Source: RUG563 sp045589355
Lineage (GTDB): Bacteria; Bacillota; Clostridia; Christensenellales; Aristaeellaceae
NCBI GenBank assembly: GCA_045589355.1
Contig: JAZNOW010000024.1
Coordinates: 1-64,000 of the forward strand
DNA: 64,000 nt
Direction: 5' to 3'
The translations under genes and the position numbers were made by a program. Below are positions 35,027 to 42,437 of this stretch, piece after piece; positions within the stretch are counted from its first letter, which is position 1; each line of letters begins with the position of its first letter. A model generated the notes under the pieces. It searched no databases. It saw nothing but the letters and a program-made list of their open reading frames with translations, and was not told the origin of the DNA.

Positions 35027-35977
35027 TTACAGATACTTCAGCAGTTCGTCCCGCACGCCGTCCATCCGTTCGTCGGAAATGCCAAAGTCCATCTCCTTAT
35101 AGCTCCACGCAGCCCGGGCAATGCCGTGCTTTTCAAAGGTACGGTTGATCAGCCGGAACCACTTCACCGCATCTTCGGGCCTGGACCGGTCGATCATGCC
35201 GTATTCGCCGCAATAGAGCACGGTGCCGTTCTGCCGGGCCGTTTCAATGGCCTGGGCAAAGAACTTTTCGAAGTAATCCTCTTCAATGCCCGCTTCTTCA
35301 AAACTCTGGCGGAAATTCACGTCCATGTCATCCACCCAGGGCGCGCCCTGATGGGTGAACAAAAGAGGATCATAGCTGTGGAAATTGTACACCACCTTAT
35401 CGTCATACGGCTTTTCCAGCGCATGAACGGAGGAAGCGGAATTGTTCCAGTAGCTGCCCACCAGCACGATGGTATCCGGTGCAATTTTGCGGATCCTTTC
35501 CATGGTGCGGCGGATGATGCCGTTCCAGATGGGGCTGAAACGTTCTTCCGTCACTTCATTGAGCAATTCAAACACAATGCGGTCATGCCTGTCGCCATAG
35601 CGGCGGGCAAACTCTTCCCACAGGCAAATGAAGCGTTCCTGCAGCCCTTCATCGTCAAAAAAGCCTGCCTGCTTTTCGCCTTTATCGAAGGAATAGCCTT
35701 TGGTCTTATGCAAATCCAGCACCACCTTCAGCCCGTGCTTTTCGCACCAGCCAAAGGCTTTTTCCAGCAGCCGGAAGCCTTCTTCCTTATACTGCCCTTC
35801 TTCCGTCTGCACCACGTTGTAATCCACCGGAATACGCACATGGTCCAGCCCCCAGGAAGCGATGCGTTCAATATCGCTTTCCCTGATGAAATTGTTCAGC
35901 CTGTCATCGCTGTAATCGCACTGGCTCAGCCAGCCGCCAAGGTTCACACCCCGCTTGATGCCCCTGTTGATCAGCAT
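35027..35977 (-). CDS. GH5-family glycoside hydrolase, intracellular
   Basis: A 316-residue TIM-barrel glycosidase. It has RGVNLGGWLSQ at the start, the acid/base E141 in FELLNE and the nucleophile E258 in YCGEYGM, both expected for GH5 retaining enzymes. No signal peptide or binding module is present, so it most likely acts on short imported beta-glucans or mannans inside the cell. It follows a HAD phosphatase gene by 14 bases on the same strand, probably in one operon. Confidence 0.9.
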   Translation of the reverse strand: MLINRGIKRGVNLGGWLSQCDYSDDRLNNFIRESDIERIASWGLDHVRIPVDYNVVQTEEGQYKEEGFRLLEKAFGWCEKHGLKVVLDLHKTKGYSFDKGEKQAGFFDDEGLQERFICLWEEFARRYGDRHDRIVFELLNEVTEERFSPIWNGIIRRTMERIRKIAPDTIVLVGSYWNNSASSVHALEKPYDDKVVYNFHSYDPLLFTHQGAPWVDDMDVNFRQSFEEAGIEEDYFEKFFAQAIETARQNGTVLYCGEYGMIDRSRPEDAVKWFRLINRTFEKHGIARAAWSYKEMDFGISDERMDGVRDELLKYL

Positions 35978-35991
35978 TGGTTTTTCCTCCT

Positions 35992-36810
35992 TTATTCCGT
36001 CAGGCCCAGCATTCTGATTGCATGGGCAATACCGTCTTCATCGTTGGCAAGCGTCTGGTATTTTGCCGCCCTCTTCACTTCGTCGGCGCCGTTTCCCATG
36101 GCCACCGTCACCGGATATGCCCGGATCACTTCCAGATCGTTCAGATCATCGCCAAAGAACACAATTTCTTCTTTTTCAAGGCCCATCATGCGCCGCACTT
36201 CATCCACCGCCGAAAGCTTGCCCGCCTGCAGGCTGGTCACCTGCATGGCAGCGCCCTGATCGGTGACGTAAAGCCGGGCTTTTCCCTGGCAGATTTTTTC
36301 CGTTTCCCGGCACAGTCCTTCGGGCATCCGTTCCCTTTCCCCCACCAGGTTCCGCCAGAACACCAGCATTTTGGCCGTCTGTTTCATGGTTTCCCTGTTC
36401 AGTGGGCGCAGGTTTTCTTCCGTAATGCCCCAGCCTTTTGCCAGTTCCGCATTATAGGGAAAATTGAACGCATAGCCGTGCCCCGGTGTGTGCAGGGACA
36501 GATGCACGTTTTCATACCGGCTCACCGCCTCCACGCATTTTTGCACCGCATCGGCGTCAATGAAGGCATATTCCTTTCTGCCTGATGCTTCCACATAGCC
36601 GCCGTTGGAATAAATACCGCCGTCAAAGAGGGAAAATTCCTCTTCTCCCCATCCCAGCGTTTCCTGTAGCCTGGGGGAACGTGCACTGGCCAGATACACC
36701 CGGATCCCCTTTTCCCGGCAGGCTTTCAATGCTGCCTTTGCCGAAAGAGGAATTTTCTTTTCACTGTTCAAAAGCGTACCGTCCAGGTCGAAAAACAGGG
36801 CTTTGATCAT
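35992..36810 (-). CDS. Cof-type HAD-superfamily phosphatase
   Basis: A 272-residue HAD hydrolase with motif I FFDLDGTLL (nucleophile D8, D10), a C2B-type cap, and motif IV VFFGDDLNDLEVIRAY near 205-220. Cof-type enzymes remove phosphate from sugar phosphates, nucleotides or vitamin B6 phosphate; the substrate is not evident here. The start at 36810 has AAAGGAG upstream. It leads the HAD-GH5 operon, which hints at a sugar-phosphate substrate. Confidence 0.88.
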   Translation of the reverse strand: MIKALFFDLDGTLLNSEKKIPLSAKAALKACREKGIRVYLASARSPRLQETLGWGEEEFSLFDGGIYSNGGYVEASGRKEYAFIDADAVQKCVEAVSRYENVHLSLHTPGHGYAFNFPYNAELAKGWGITEENLRPLNRETMKQTAKMLVFWRNLVGERERMPEGLCRETEKICQGKARLYVTDQGAAMQVTSLQAGKLSAVDEVRRMMGLEKEEIVFFGDDLNDLEVIRAYPVTVAMGNGADEVKRAAKYQTLANDEDGIAHAIRMLGLTE

Positions 36811-36838
36811 GATGCGCTCCTTTGCATGATATACATTC

Positions 36839-36867
36839 ATTTTACCATAATGCCCGTGCGAATACAA
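36839..36867 (-). promoter_or_regulatory. Promoter of the HAD-GH5 operon
   Basis: TTGTAT (36862-36867) and TAAAAT (36839-36844) on the minus strand with a 17-base spacer. Confidence 0.65.
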
Positions 36868-36903
36868 CGGCTTCCCGTGACACTTTTCCTGCCAGAATGG
36901 AAC

Positions 36904-36932
36904 AAAAAAGCACGCACTTGTTTTGTGCGTGC
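36904..36932 (-). terminator. Terminator of the XRE-desulfoferrodoxin gene
   Basis: GCACGCAC (36910-36917) pairs with GTGCGTGC (36925-36932) and is followed by six Ts on the minus strand. Confidence 0.85.
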
Positions 36933-36943
36933 CCATTTGTCAT

Positions 36944-37615
36944 TCAGCCGAAGAGCATTTTTGCCGCATCCTCCAGCGCTTTTCTTTCCGCCGTATTGTC
37001 ATAAGCCGTTTGCCGGCCGTCGATCATACGGTGCACGTCGGTATAGAAAAGGCCGTCCCGGTTGCAGTAAAAGTAAATACGCTTTACGGAAGAAGTTTTG
37101 AACCTGGCTTCCGCATTGCCCTCCGGATACAGTTTCACCATCTGCAGCCGGTCGCCGGAAACGGCAGCCATAAAGGAAATATAGTGCGCTTTGGTCATTT
37201 CATGCTCAATGCGCACAAAGTATTCATCCTCCACGCCTTCCATCAGAATCATGTGCTGCTCGTCGCTTCTCTCTGCTTCCGACGGGATCAGCTTCACTCC
37301 GTGGCAATGGATTTCCGCTTCTCCCATGCTGTGAAGCACATTTCCACATACCGGGCATACATAAAACTTGGACCGGAGCATATTCCCCGATGTATTCATG
37401 TTCTGCACCGCCTTGCCGGACAAAAGCTCCGTCACCGAAATGCCAAACACTTCCGCAATGCTTTCCAGCAAAGAAACATCGGGGTAGCCCTTCCCGTTCT
37501 CCCATTTGGATACCGCTTTATCGGAAACATACAGTTTTTCCGCCAGCTCCGCCTGGGTCATGCCTTTCTTTTCCCGCAGGGTGCGGATCATGGTGCCTGT
37601 TACATACTGGTCCAT
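36944..37615 (-). CDS. XRE-type regulator fused to a desulfoferrodoxin-like domain
   Basis: A 223-residue two-domain protein. Residues 8-66 are an XRE helix-turn-helix (MTQAELAEKLYVSDKAVSKWE). Residues 84-192 resemble desulfoferrodoxin (superoxide reductase). The first iron site keeps C87, C90 and C104, but the last cysteine of the usual CC is H105. The second site keeps H121, H138, H144 and C184, with H138 and H144 spaced six apart as in the enzyme, while the fifth ligand is D187 in CNRDG instead of the usual CNxH. The lysine before the first histidine is Q120. A metal- or oxidant-sensing regulator is more likely than an active reductase. Confidence 0.75.
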   Translation of the reverse strand: MDQYVTGTMIRTLREKKGMTQAELAEKLYVSDKAVSKWENGKGYPDVSLLESIAEVFGISVTELLSGKAVQNMNTSGNMLRSKFYVCPVCGNVLHSMGEAEIHCHGVKLIPSEAERSDEQHMILMEGVEDEYFVRIEHEMTKAHYISFMAAVSGDRLQMVKLYPEGNAEARFKTSSVKRIYFYCNRDGLFYTDVHRMIDGRQTAYDNTAERKALEDAAKMLFG

Positions 37616-37652
37616 TTTTTCACCTCCGCAACCTATCATACGCGAAAACGTG

Positions 37653-37677
37653 CTATTTTCCTACCTACGGAAAGTAG
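37653..37677. promoter_or_regulatory. Candidate operator of the XRE-desulfoferrodoxin gene
   Basis: The dyad CTATTTTCC (37653-37661) and GGAAAGTAG (37669-37677) has 9-base arms, matching at all but one position, around seven bases. It lies 38-62 bases upstream of the regulator's start and covers the end of the GNAT gene. Confidence 0.5.
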
Positions 37678-38173
37678 AGCCGGCGCATGAAAGAGGATAG
37701 CGCAGGAAGTAGATGTCCTTTCCTTCCATGGCGTTGGTTCTTCTAAATCCATGCCGTTCATAAAAGGCCATGGCCCGGGTATTCTCTTCATGGCATCCAA
37801 GCGCGATGGGCCGCACGCCAAAGCGCTCGTACACAGCACAAACAGCCGCTTCCAACGCCTCTGCGCCCAGCCCCTTCCCCCGGAACGCCGCATCCATCAC
37901 AAACCCCATCAGCCGCCAGAAAGGCTGCTGTTTCATTTCGTCCGGGTCCGTTTCCCAGGGGATCGCATCCCCCAGCAGCAGCACGCCTATGTACCGTTTT
38001 TCATACCGTATGGCGAAGGTGCATCCAGCCAGCTGATGGGTATTCCCGTACTGGGTAAGTTCCCAGATCGCATCCACATCATCCACAAAAGAAAGCGGCA
38101 CATCGCTTCTTTGGATTTCTTGCACAAAGGGCAGGTTTTCTTCCGTCAATGGTTCCAGAACAATCCTTGTCAT
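37661..38173 (-). CDS. GNAT-family N-acetyltransferase
   Basis: A 170-residue RimJ/RimL-like acetyltransferase. It has MGFVMDAAFRGKGLGAEALE (acetyl-CoA-binding motif with RGKGLG) and the CHEENTRAMAFYERHGF motif near 133-149. The acceptor is unknown. Its ATG overlaps the stop of the upstream RNA methyltransferase gene by four bases, so the two are coupled. That pairing could mean modification of a ribosome-related target, but this is a guess. Confidence 0.85.
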   Translation of the reverse strand: MTRIVLEPLTEENLPFVQEIQRSDVPLSFVDDVDAIWELTQYGNTHQLAGCTFAIRYEKRYIGVLLLGDAIPWETDPDEMKQQPFWRLMGFVMDAAFRGKGLGAEALEAAVCAVYERFGVRPIALGCHEENTRAMAFYERHGFRRTNAMEGKDIYFLRYPLSCAGSTFRR

Positions 38174-38991
38174 GCCTGTGCCCTTTGCCTTGTAATTTCG
38201 TACATCAGGATGGACGCCGCACAGCTGACGTTGAAGGACGATGCATAGCTGGTTTCCGCCATGGGGATGGTGCACAATACGTCACACTTTTCCTTGAACG
38301 CCTTGTTCAGCCCCATGGTTTCATTGCCCATCATCAGCAGGGTGGGCCGTTTCATATCTACGGTGTATACCGGGGTTTCCTTGTGGGCCGTGGTGCCCAC
38401 CAGCTGAAAATCAGGATAGCTTTCTTTCATCTTTTCCACAAAGCGGAACAGTTCCTCATTGTCCGCCATGCGGATCACCGGCAGGTTAAAAAAGCTGCCC
38501 ATGGCCGATACCACCACGTCCGGGTCATACAGATCCACCCCATGGCCGGTCAGGATCAGCATATCCGCCCCCAGCGCGTCGCAGGAGCGGATCATGGTGC
38601 CCAGGTTGCCCTTGTTGGAAGGCCGGTCAAACAGCACCAGAAAAGGCTTTTTTGACAATTGCACCGTGTCCAGCTTATCCTCCCGCATCTCAATCACGGC
38701 CATCAGCTCGCTGGTATCTTCCTTGGCGCTCAATGCCCGCATCAGTTCGGGGGCAAGGCAATAATTCATTTCCGTTCTTGTGTTTTGGATCATATCCTTC
38801 GCCCAATCGGAAAGGCCGTTCCGGGCGTACAGCAGGCTTTTGATCTTCCAGCCGTTTTGTACCGCTTCTTTCAGGCTGCGTACCCCTTCCACCAGAAACT
38901 CGTTGTAGCGATAGCGCTTGTTCCGGTTGGTTTTGAGCACTTCAAATTTCTGATAAGCCGCGTTCTTTGTATAGATCATCGTTTCGGGCAT
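38170..38991 (-). CDS. TrmH/SpoU-family RNA 2'-O-methyltransferase
   Basis: A 273-residue SPOUT methyltransferase. A substrate-binding N-terminal domain (NEFLVEGVRSLKEAV near 30-44) precedes the knotted SpoU domain with the motifs DRPSNKGNLGTMIRSCDALGAD (motif 1), LLMMGNETMGL (motif 2) and IPMAETSYASSFNVSCAASI (motif 3). It should methylate a ribose in rRNA or tRNA using S-adenosylmethionine. The site cannot be told. The start is MPETM with GGAGGGG upstream. The gene lies just after tRNA-Ser on the same strand. Confidence 0.88.
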   Translation of the reverse strand: MPETMIYTKNAAYQKFEVLKTNRNKRYRYNEFLVEGVRSLKEAVQNGWKIKSLLYARNGLSDWAKDMIQNTRTEMNYCLAPELMRALSAKEDTSELMAVIEMREDKLDTVQLSKKPFLVLFDRPSNKGNLGTMIRSCDALGADMLILTGHGVDLYDPDVVVSAMGSFFNLPVIRMADNEELFRFVEKMKESYPDFQLVGTTAHKETPVYTVDMKRPTLLMMGNETMGLNKAFKEKCDVLCTIPMAETSYASSFNVSCAASILMYEITRQRAQA

Positions 38992-39020
38992 CTGTTTTCC
39001 CCTCCGCGTTTTTCTTTGCA

Positions 39021-39047
39021 AAAAAAGCACCTTCGAAAGGTGCTTTT
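39021..39047 (-). terminator. Terminator of tRNA-Ser
   Basis: An 11-bp stem AAAAGCACCTT with AAGGTGCTTTT around a three-base loop, with a T-run continuing on the minus strand. Confidence 0.8.
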
Positions 39048-39051
39048 CTTG

Positions 39052-39143
39052 TGGCGGAGAAGGAGAGATTCGAACTCTCGAACGGTTTTACCCGTTACAC
39101 GATTTCCAGTCGTGCGCCCTCGACCAAGCTAGGCGACTTCTCC
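39052..39143 (-). tRNA. tRNA-Ser (anticodon GGA)
   Basis: A 92-base class II tRNA. The 7-bp acceptor stem GGAGAAG/CTTCTCC is perfect and the encoded 3' end is GCCA. The anticodon loop CTGGAAA gives GGA, which reads UCC and UCU serine codons. The long variable arm (AACGG-GTAAAA-CCGTT) is diagnostic of tRNA-Ser, and the T arm GAGAG-TTCGAAT-CTCTC is complete. It has its own promoter and terminator. Confidence 0.97.
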
Positions 39144-39173
39144 ATTCGGACAAGCTGAGCTCGTCAACAGGTG

Positions 39174-39202
39174 ATATAATACCACAATCCTGTTTCCCCG
39201 TC
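39174..39202 (-). promoter_or_regulatory. Promoter of tRNA-Ser
   Basis: TTGACG (39197-39202) and TATTAT (39174-39179) on the minus strand, 17 bases apart, about 30 bases before the tRNA 5' end. Confidence 0.8.
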
Positions 39203-39294
39203 AAGTATCTTTTTGCATTTTTTTGCTTTCCTGTCCAATTTTTTGTTGGCATGGCCTGCCGGCGTTTTCCCTTTCCATTCTTGACAAATAAGCA

Positions 39295-39323
39295 TTGACA
39301 CCGCTTTACCCTTCGGGTAAGAT
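39295..39323 (+). promoter_or_regulatory. Promoter of the CapA gene, with a palindrome in its spacer
   Basis: TTGACA (39295-39300) and TAAGAT (39318-39323), 17 bases apart. A second TTGACA lies 14 bases upstream (39281-39286). The spacer contains TTACCC-TTC-GGGTAA (39306-39320), a possible operator. Confidence 0.65.
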
Positions 39324-39358
39324 AGGTGTATCCGATTGATACGAAAGGATTTATTTTC

Positions 39359-40444
39359 ATGCGATTGATTCTTGTTTTGCTGATGATATGCGCTTTTGCC
39401 TTTCCCTGCCTGGCCCAGGACGCCCCCGTTGCGCTTTATGAAGCGCCTCAGCAGGTTACGCTCACTTTCACCGGCGACTGCACCCTGGGCAATACGCCCC
39501 TTCTGCGTGGAAGGGACGCTTCTTTTGAAGCCTTCGTGGAAAAGAACGGTCTTGAATATCCCTTTGCCAATGTGAAAACCCTTTTTGAAGAAGATGACCT
39601 GACCATCATCAACCTGGAGGGCACCTTTCACGATTCCGAAGAAGGCGTGGCCCAGAAAAAAACCTACACCTTCCGTTCCCCCACCGCTTATGCCAGAATG
39701 CTGCCCCTCAGCAGCATTGAAGCCTGTTATCTGGGCAATAACCACGTTATCGATTACGGCCTGCCCGGCTATCAGTCCACCATACAGGCGCTGAACGAAA
39801 ACAACGTAAACTGGTTCGGCTCCACGGAGTATGACAACGTCACCTATATCTACGAAAAGAACAACATCAGAGTCGGCTTTGTGTCCATCAATATCTCCTG
39901 GTGGTGGCAGGAAGGCAACGGCCTGATGATGAAGGAAACCATTCAGAAGCTGAAGGAAGATGAGGGCTGCCAGGTGGTCATCGCCTGCCTCCACGGCGGT
40001 GTGGAATATGACAATCACCACGATAAAAACCAGGAACGCATGGCGGACCAGTTCCTCCGCAACGGCGCAGATATCGTGGTGGGCAATCACCCCCACGTCA
40101 TTCAGGGGCTGCGTACCGAAAACGGCAAAACCACCCTTTGGAGCCTGGGCAATTTCTCCTTCGGCGGCAACAAGGAAGTGAAATCCATCCGCACATACAT
40201 CGCCCGTTTCACCCTTTCTTTCGATGAAGACGGGCAATACCTGGGCCATCAGCTGAACATCCTTCCTGCCCACATGTCCGGCACCCGGGATTACAATAAC
40301 TACCAGCCCGTGCTGGTCACCGATGAAACGGAAGCGGCAAAAATCCTTTCCGCCATCCAGTACGATGTAAAGAAAATGAAGCTGAAGCCCTATCAGCCGG
40401 GCATCGGCGCCCTGCAGGAATTTGTTCCCGCTCCAAATCCCTGA
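39359..40444 (+). CDS. Exported CapA-family (PGA_cap) metallophosphatase-fold protein
   Basis: A 361-residue protein with a signal peptide (cleavage near CLAQD, residues 17-20). The calcineurin-like metal-binding residues of the CapA/PgsA family are intact: FTGDCTLGN, the INLEGTF block, the GNNHVIDYG stretch, a histidine in CLHGGVEY and the GNHPHVIQG box. The family is linked to poly-gamma-glutamate capsule synthesis and to wall-related phosphatases, but no capB/capC genes are here, so a capsule role is not supported. A catalytically degraded relative is encoded at 46478-47779. Confidence 0.85.
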   Translation: MRLILVLLMICAFAFPCLAQDAPVALYEAPQQVTLTFTGDCTLGNTPLLRGRDASFEAFVEKNGLEYPFANVKTLFEEDDLTIINLEGTFHDSEEGVAQKKTYTFRSPTAYARMLPLSSIEACYLGNNHVIDYGLPGYQSTIQALNENNVNWFGSTEYDNVTYIYEKNNIRVGFVSINISWWWQEGNGLMMKETIQKLKEDEGCQVVIACLHGGVEYDNHHDKNQERMADQFLRNGADIVVGNHPHVIQGLRTENGKTTLWSLGNFSFGGNKEVKSIRTYIARFTLSFDEDGQYLGHQLNILPAHMSGTRDYNNYQPVLVTDETEAAKILSAIQYDVKKMKLKPYQPGIGALQEFVPAPNP

Positions 40445-40450
40445 AAAGCC

Positions 40451-40479
40451 TTGCAAAACAACGCTTTGCGCGGTATAAT
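40451..40479 (+). promoter_or_regulatory. Promoter of the hprK operon
   Basis: TTGCAA (40451-40456) and TATAAT (40474-40479), 17 bases apart. Confidence 0.75.
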
Positions 40480-40520
40480 AATCAGTAACCAATTACGCTA
40501 AAAAGGATGGAGGCGTTTTC

Positions 40521-41444
40521 TTGGTCAAGGTACAGGATTTTATCAGAACGCTGAACCTGCAGGTACTGTCCCCCACGTCCCGGGAGGAATGGGATATCCC
40601 TTCTGTGGAGTTGAACCGGCCCGGCCTGCAGTTCGTCGGTTTTTATGAACATTTCGCCTATGAGCGTCCCCAGGTTGTGGGGCTGGTGGAAATGACCTAT
40701 CTGGAATCCCTTTCCGAAGAGGAACGTTCCGCCCGGCTGGAGCAGTATTTCTCCTACCCCATCCCCTGCGTCATTTTCTGCCGTGGCATGCTGCCGCCGG
40801 AAGATATGGTCACTCTGGCCAAGGCCCACGACGTGGCTCTTCTGCGCAGTGAAGAGATGACCACCAAGTTCACCGTCAACGCCATGAACTACCTCAACCG
40901 TGTGCTGGCACCCCGGTCCACCATGCACGGCGTGCTGGTGGATGTGTACGGCGTGGGTATACTCATCACCGGCGAAAGCGGCGTGGGCAAAAGCGAAACG
41001 GCGCTGGAGCTGGTCAAGCGCGGTCACCAGCTGGTGGCTGATGACGTGGTGGATATCAGCAAGGTAAACGATAAGCGCCTGGTGGGCGAAAGCCCCGAAA
41101 CCATCCGCCACTTCATGGAAATCCGCGGTATCGGCATCATCGATATCCGCGCCATGTACGGCATCGGCTCCGTTATGATGAGCCGCTCCATCGACCTGGT
41201 GATCCACCTGGAGCACTGGAAAGAAAAAAAGGCGTACGACCGTCTTGGCCTTTCCGAGGATTTCACCACCATCATGGACGTGCGCATTCCCCAGCTGGTG
41301 CTGCCGGTACGTCCCGGCCGTAACCTGGCCATTATCATTGAGGTGGCCGCCCGGAACTTCAGCCTGAAAAAAATGGGCTATTCCGCCGCCAAGGAACTGG
41401 ATCGTCGTCTGAACGAAATGATGGGCCTGAACATGCCCAAATAA
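40521..41444 (+). CDS. hprK: HPr kinase/phosphorylase
   Basis: A 307-residue bifunctional enzyme of normal size. The P-loop GESGVGKSETALEL is at about 152-165, DDVVDI follows, and the HprK signature with the phosphorylase region GIGIIDIRAMYG is near 203-214. It phosphorylates HPr on a serine to set carbon catabolite repression in Bacillota. The start is TTG (40521) behind GGATGGAGG. It leads an operon with glucokinase and asnS, so the carbon-control kinase and the glucose kinase are co-expressed. Confidence 0.96.
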   Translation: MVKVQDFIRTLNLQVLSPTSREEWDIPSVELNRPGLQFVGFYEHFAYERPQVVGLVEMTYLESLSEEERSARLEQYFSYPIPCVIFCRGMLPPEDMVTLAKAHDVALLRSEEMTTKFTVNAMNYLNRVLAPRSTMHGVLVDVYGVGILITGESGVGKSETALELVKRGHQLVADDVVDISKVNDKRLVGESPETIRHFMEIRGIGIIDIRAMYGIGSVMMSRSIDLVIHLEHWKEKKAYDRLGLSEDFTTIMDVRIPQLVLPVRPGRNLAIIIEVAARNFSLKKMGYSAAKELDRRLNEMMGLNMPK

Positions 41445-41463
41445 ATATTCGGAGGAAAATGGA

Positions 41464-42414
41464 ATGGTATATATCGGTGTTGACCTGGGCGGTACCAATA
41501 TCGCCGTGGGCGTTGTGAATGAAAAATGGGAAATCGTGTCCGAAGCATCCACCAAAACGCTGCACACCCGTCCCTATCAGGAAGTGATCAAAGACATGGC
41601 CGTCTGCGCCGATAAGGCACTGGAAAAGGCCGGCCTCACCCATGACGATGTAAAGAGCATCGGCATCGGCATTCCCGGCTGCGCCGACGAAAACGGCAAC
41701 GTCATCTTCTGCACCAACCTGGGCTGGAAGGATATTCCCCTCCGCACCGAGCTGCAAAAATACATCAACAAGCCCGTCTATGTAGGCAATGACGCCACGG
41801 TGGCCGGCCTGGCTGAAAGCTACGCCGGCGTCAGCGCAGGCTGCTCTTCCAGCGTGTTCCTTACCCTGGGCACCGGCGTGGGCGGCGGCATCATCATCGA
41901 CGGCAAGCCCTGGAACGGCGTACACGGCGTAGCCAGCGAGCTGGGCCATATGATTCTGGTGGCCGGCGGCGAGCCCTGCTCCTGCGGCAACCGCGGCTGC
42001 CTGGAACGCTACACCAGCGCCACCGCCATCATCCGCATGGCCAAGGAAGCGGTGAAGGAAAATCCCGATTGCGCCATCATGAAGAAAGCCGGCGGCGATG
42101 TGAACCGCATCAATGCCAAGATCGTCATCGATGCCGCCAAGGAAAACGATCCCGTAGGCGTGAAGGTGTTTGACCAGTACACCGATTATCTGGCCATGGC
42201 CTGCAACAACGTCATCCAGTTCCTGGACCCCGATATGGTGGTGCTGGGCGGCGGCGTCAGCTATGCCGGCGAATTCCTGGCAGAAGCCGTGCGCAATAAG
42301 GTGCCTAACTACATCCTCAACAAAAACCTGCCCTATTCCGAAATCAAGCTGGCTGCGCTTCGCAACGAAGCCGGCATCATCGGCGCCGCCCTGCTGGGCC
42401 GTGCCGCCGAATAA
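41464..42414 (+). CDS. glcK: ROK-family glucokinase
   Basis: A 316-residue ROK kinase. The ATP phosphate motif GVDLGGTNIAVG is at residues 5-16, the sugar-binding VYVGNDATVAGLAE follows near 105-118, and the ROK zinc motif CSCGNRGCLE is near 175-184 behind ELGHM. It phosphorylates glucose at C6. Glucose freed by glycosidases and by malQ action in this window would be a natural substrate. It is 19 bases after hprK and 23 before asnS. Confidence 0.94.
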   Translation: MVYIGVDLGGTNIAVGVVNEKWEIVSEASTKTLHTRPYQEVIKDMAVCADKALEKAGLTHDDVKSIGIGIPGCADENGNVIFCTNLGWKDIPLRTELQKYINKPVYVGNDATVAGLAESYAGVSAGCSSSVFLTLGTGVGGGIIIDGKPWNGVHGVASELGHMILVAGGEPCSCGNRGCLERYTSATAIIRMAKEAVKENPDCAIMKKAGGDVNRINAKIVIDAAKENDPVGVKVFDQYTDYLAMACNNVIQFLDPDMVVLGGGVSYAGEFLAEAVRNKVPNYILNKNLPYSEIKLAALRNEAGIIGAALLGRAAE

Positions 42415-42437
42415 ACAAAAGCGGAGGAACATATACC

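Noticed and set aside
39052..39143. tRNA-Ser as integration site of the mobile element
   Set aside because: The tRNA is 14 kb from the integrase, in core sequence, and no partial tRNA copy is seen near the int end.
39359..40444. Poly-gamma-glutamate capsule locus
   Set aside because: The CapA-family protein has no capB, capC or capD partners; the fold alone does not show capsule synthesis.
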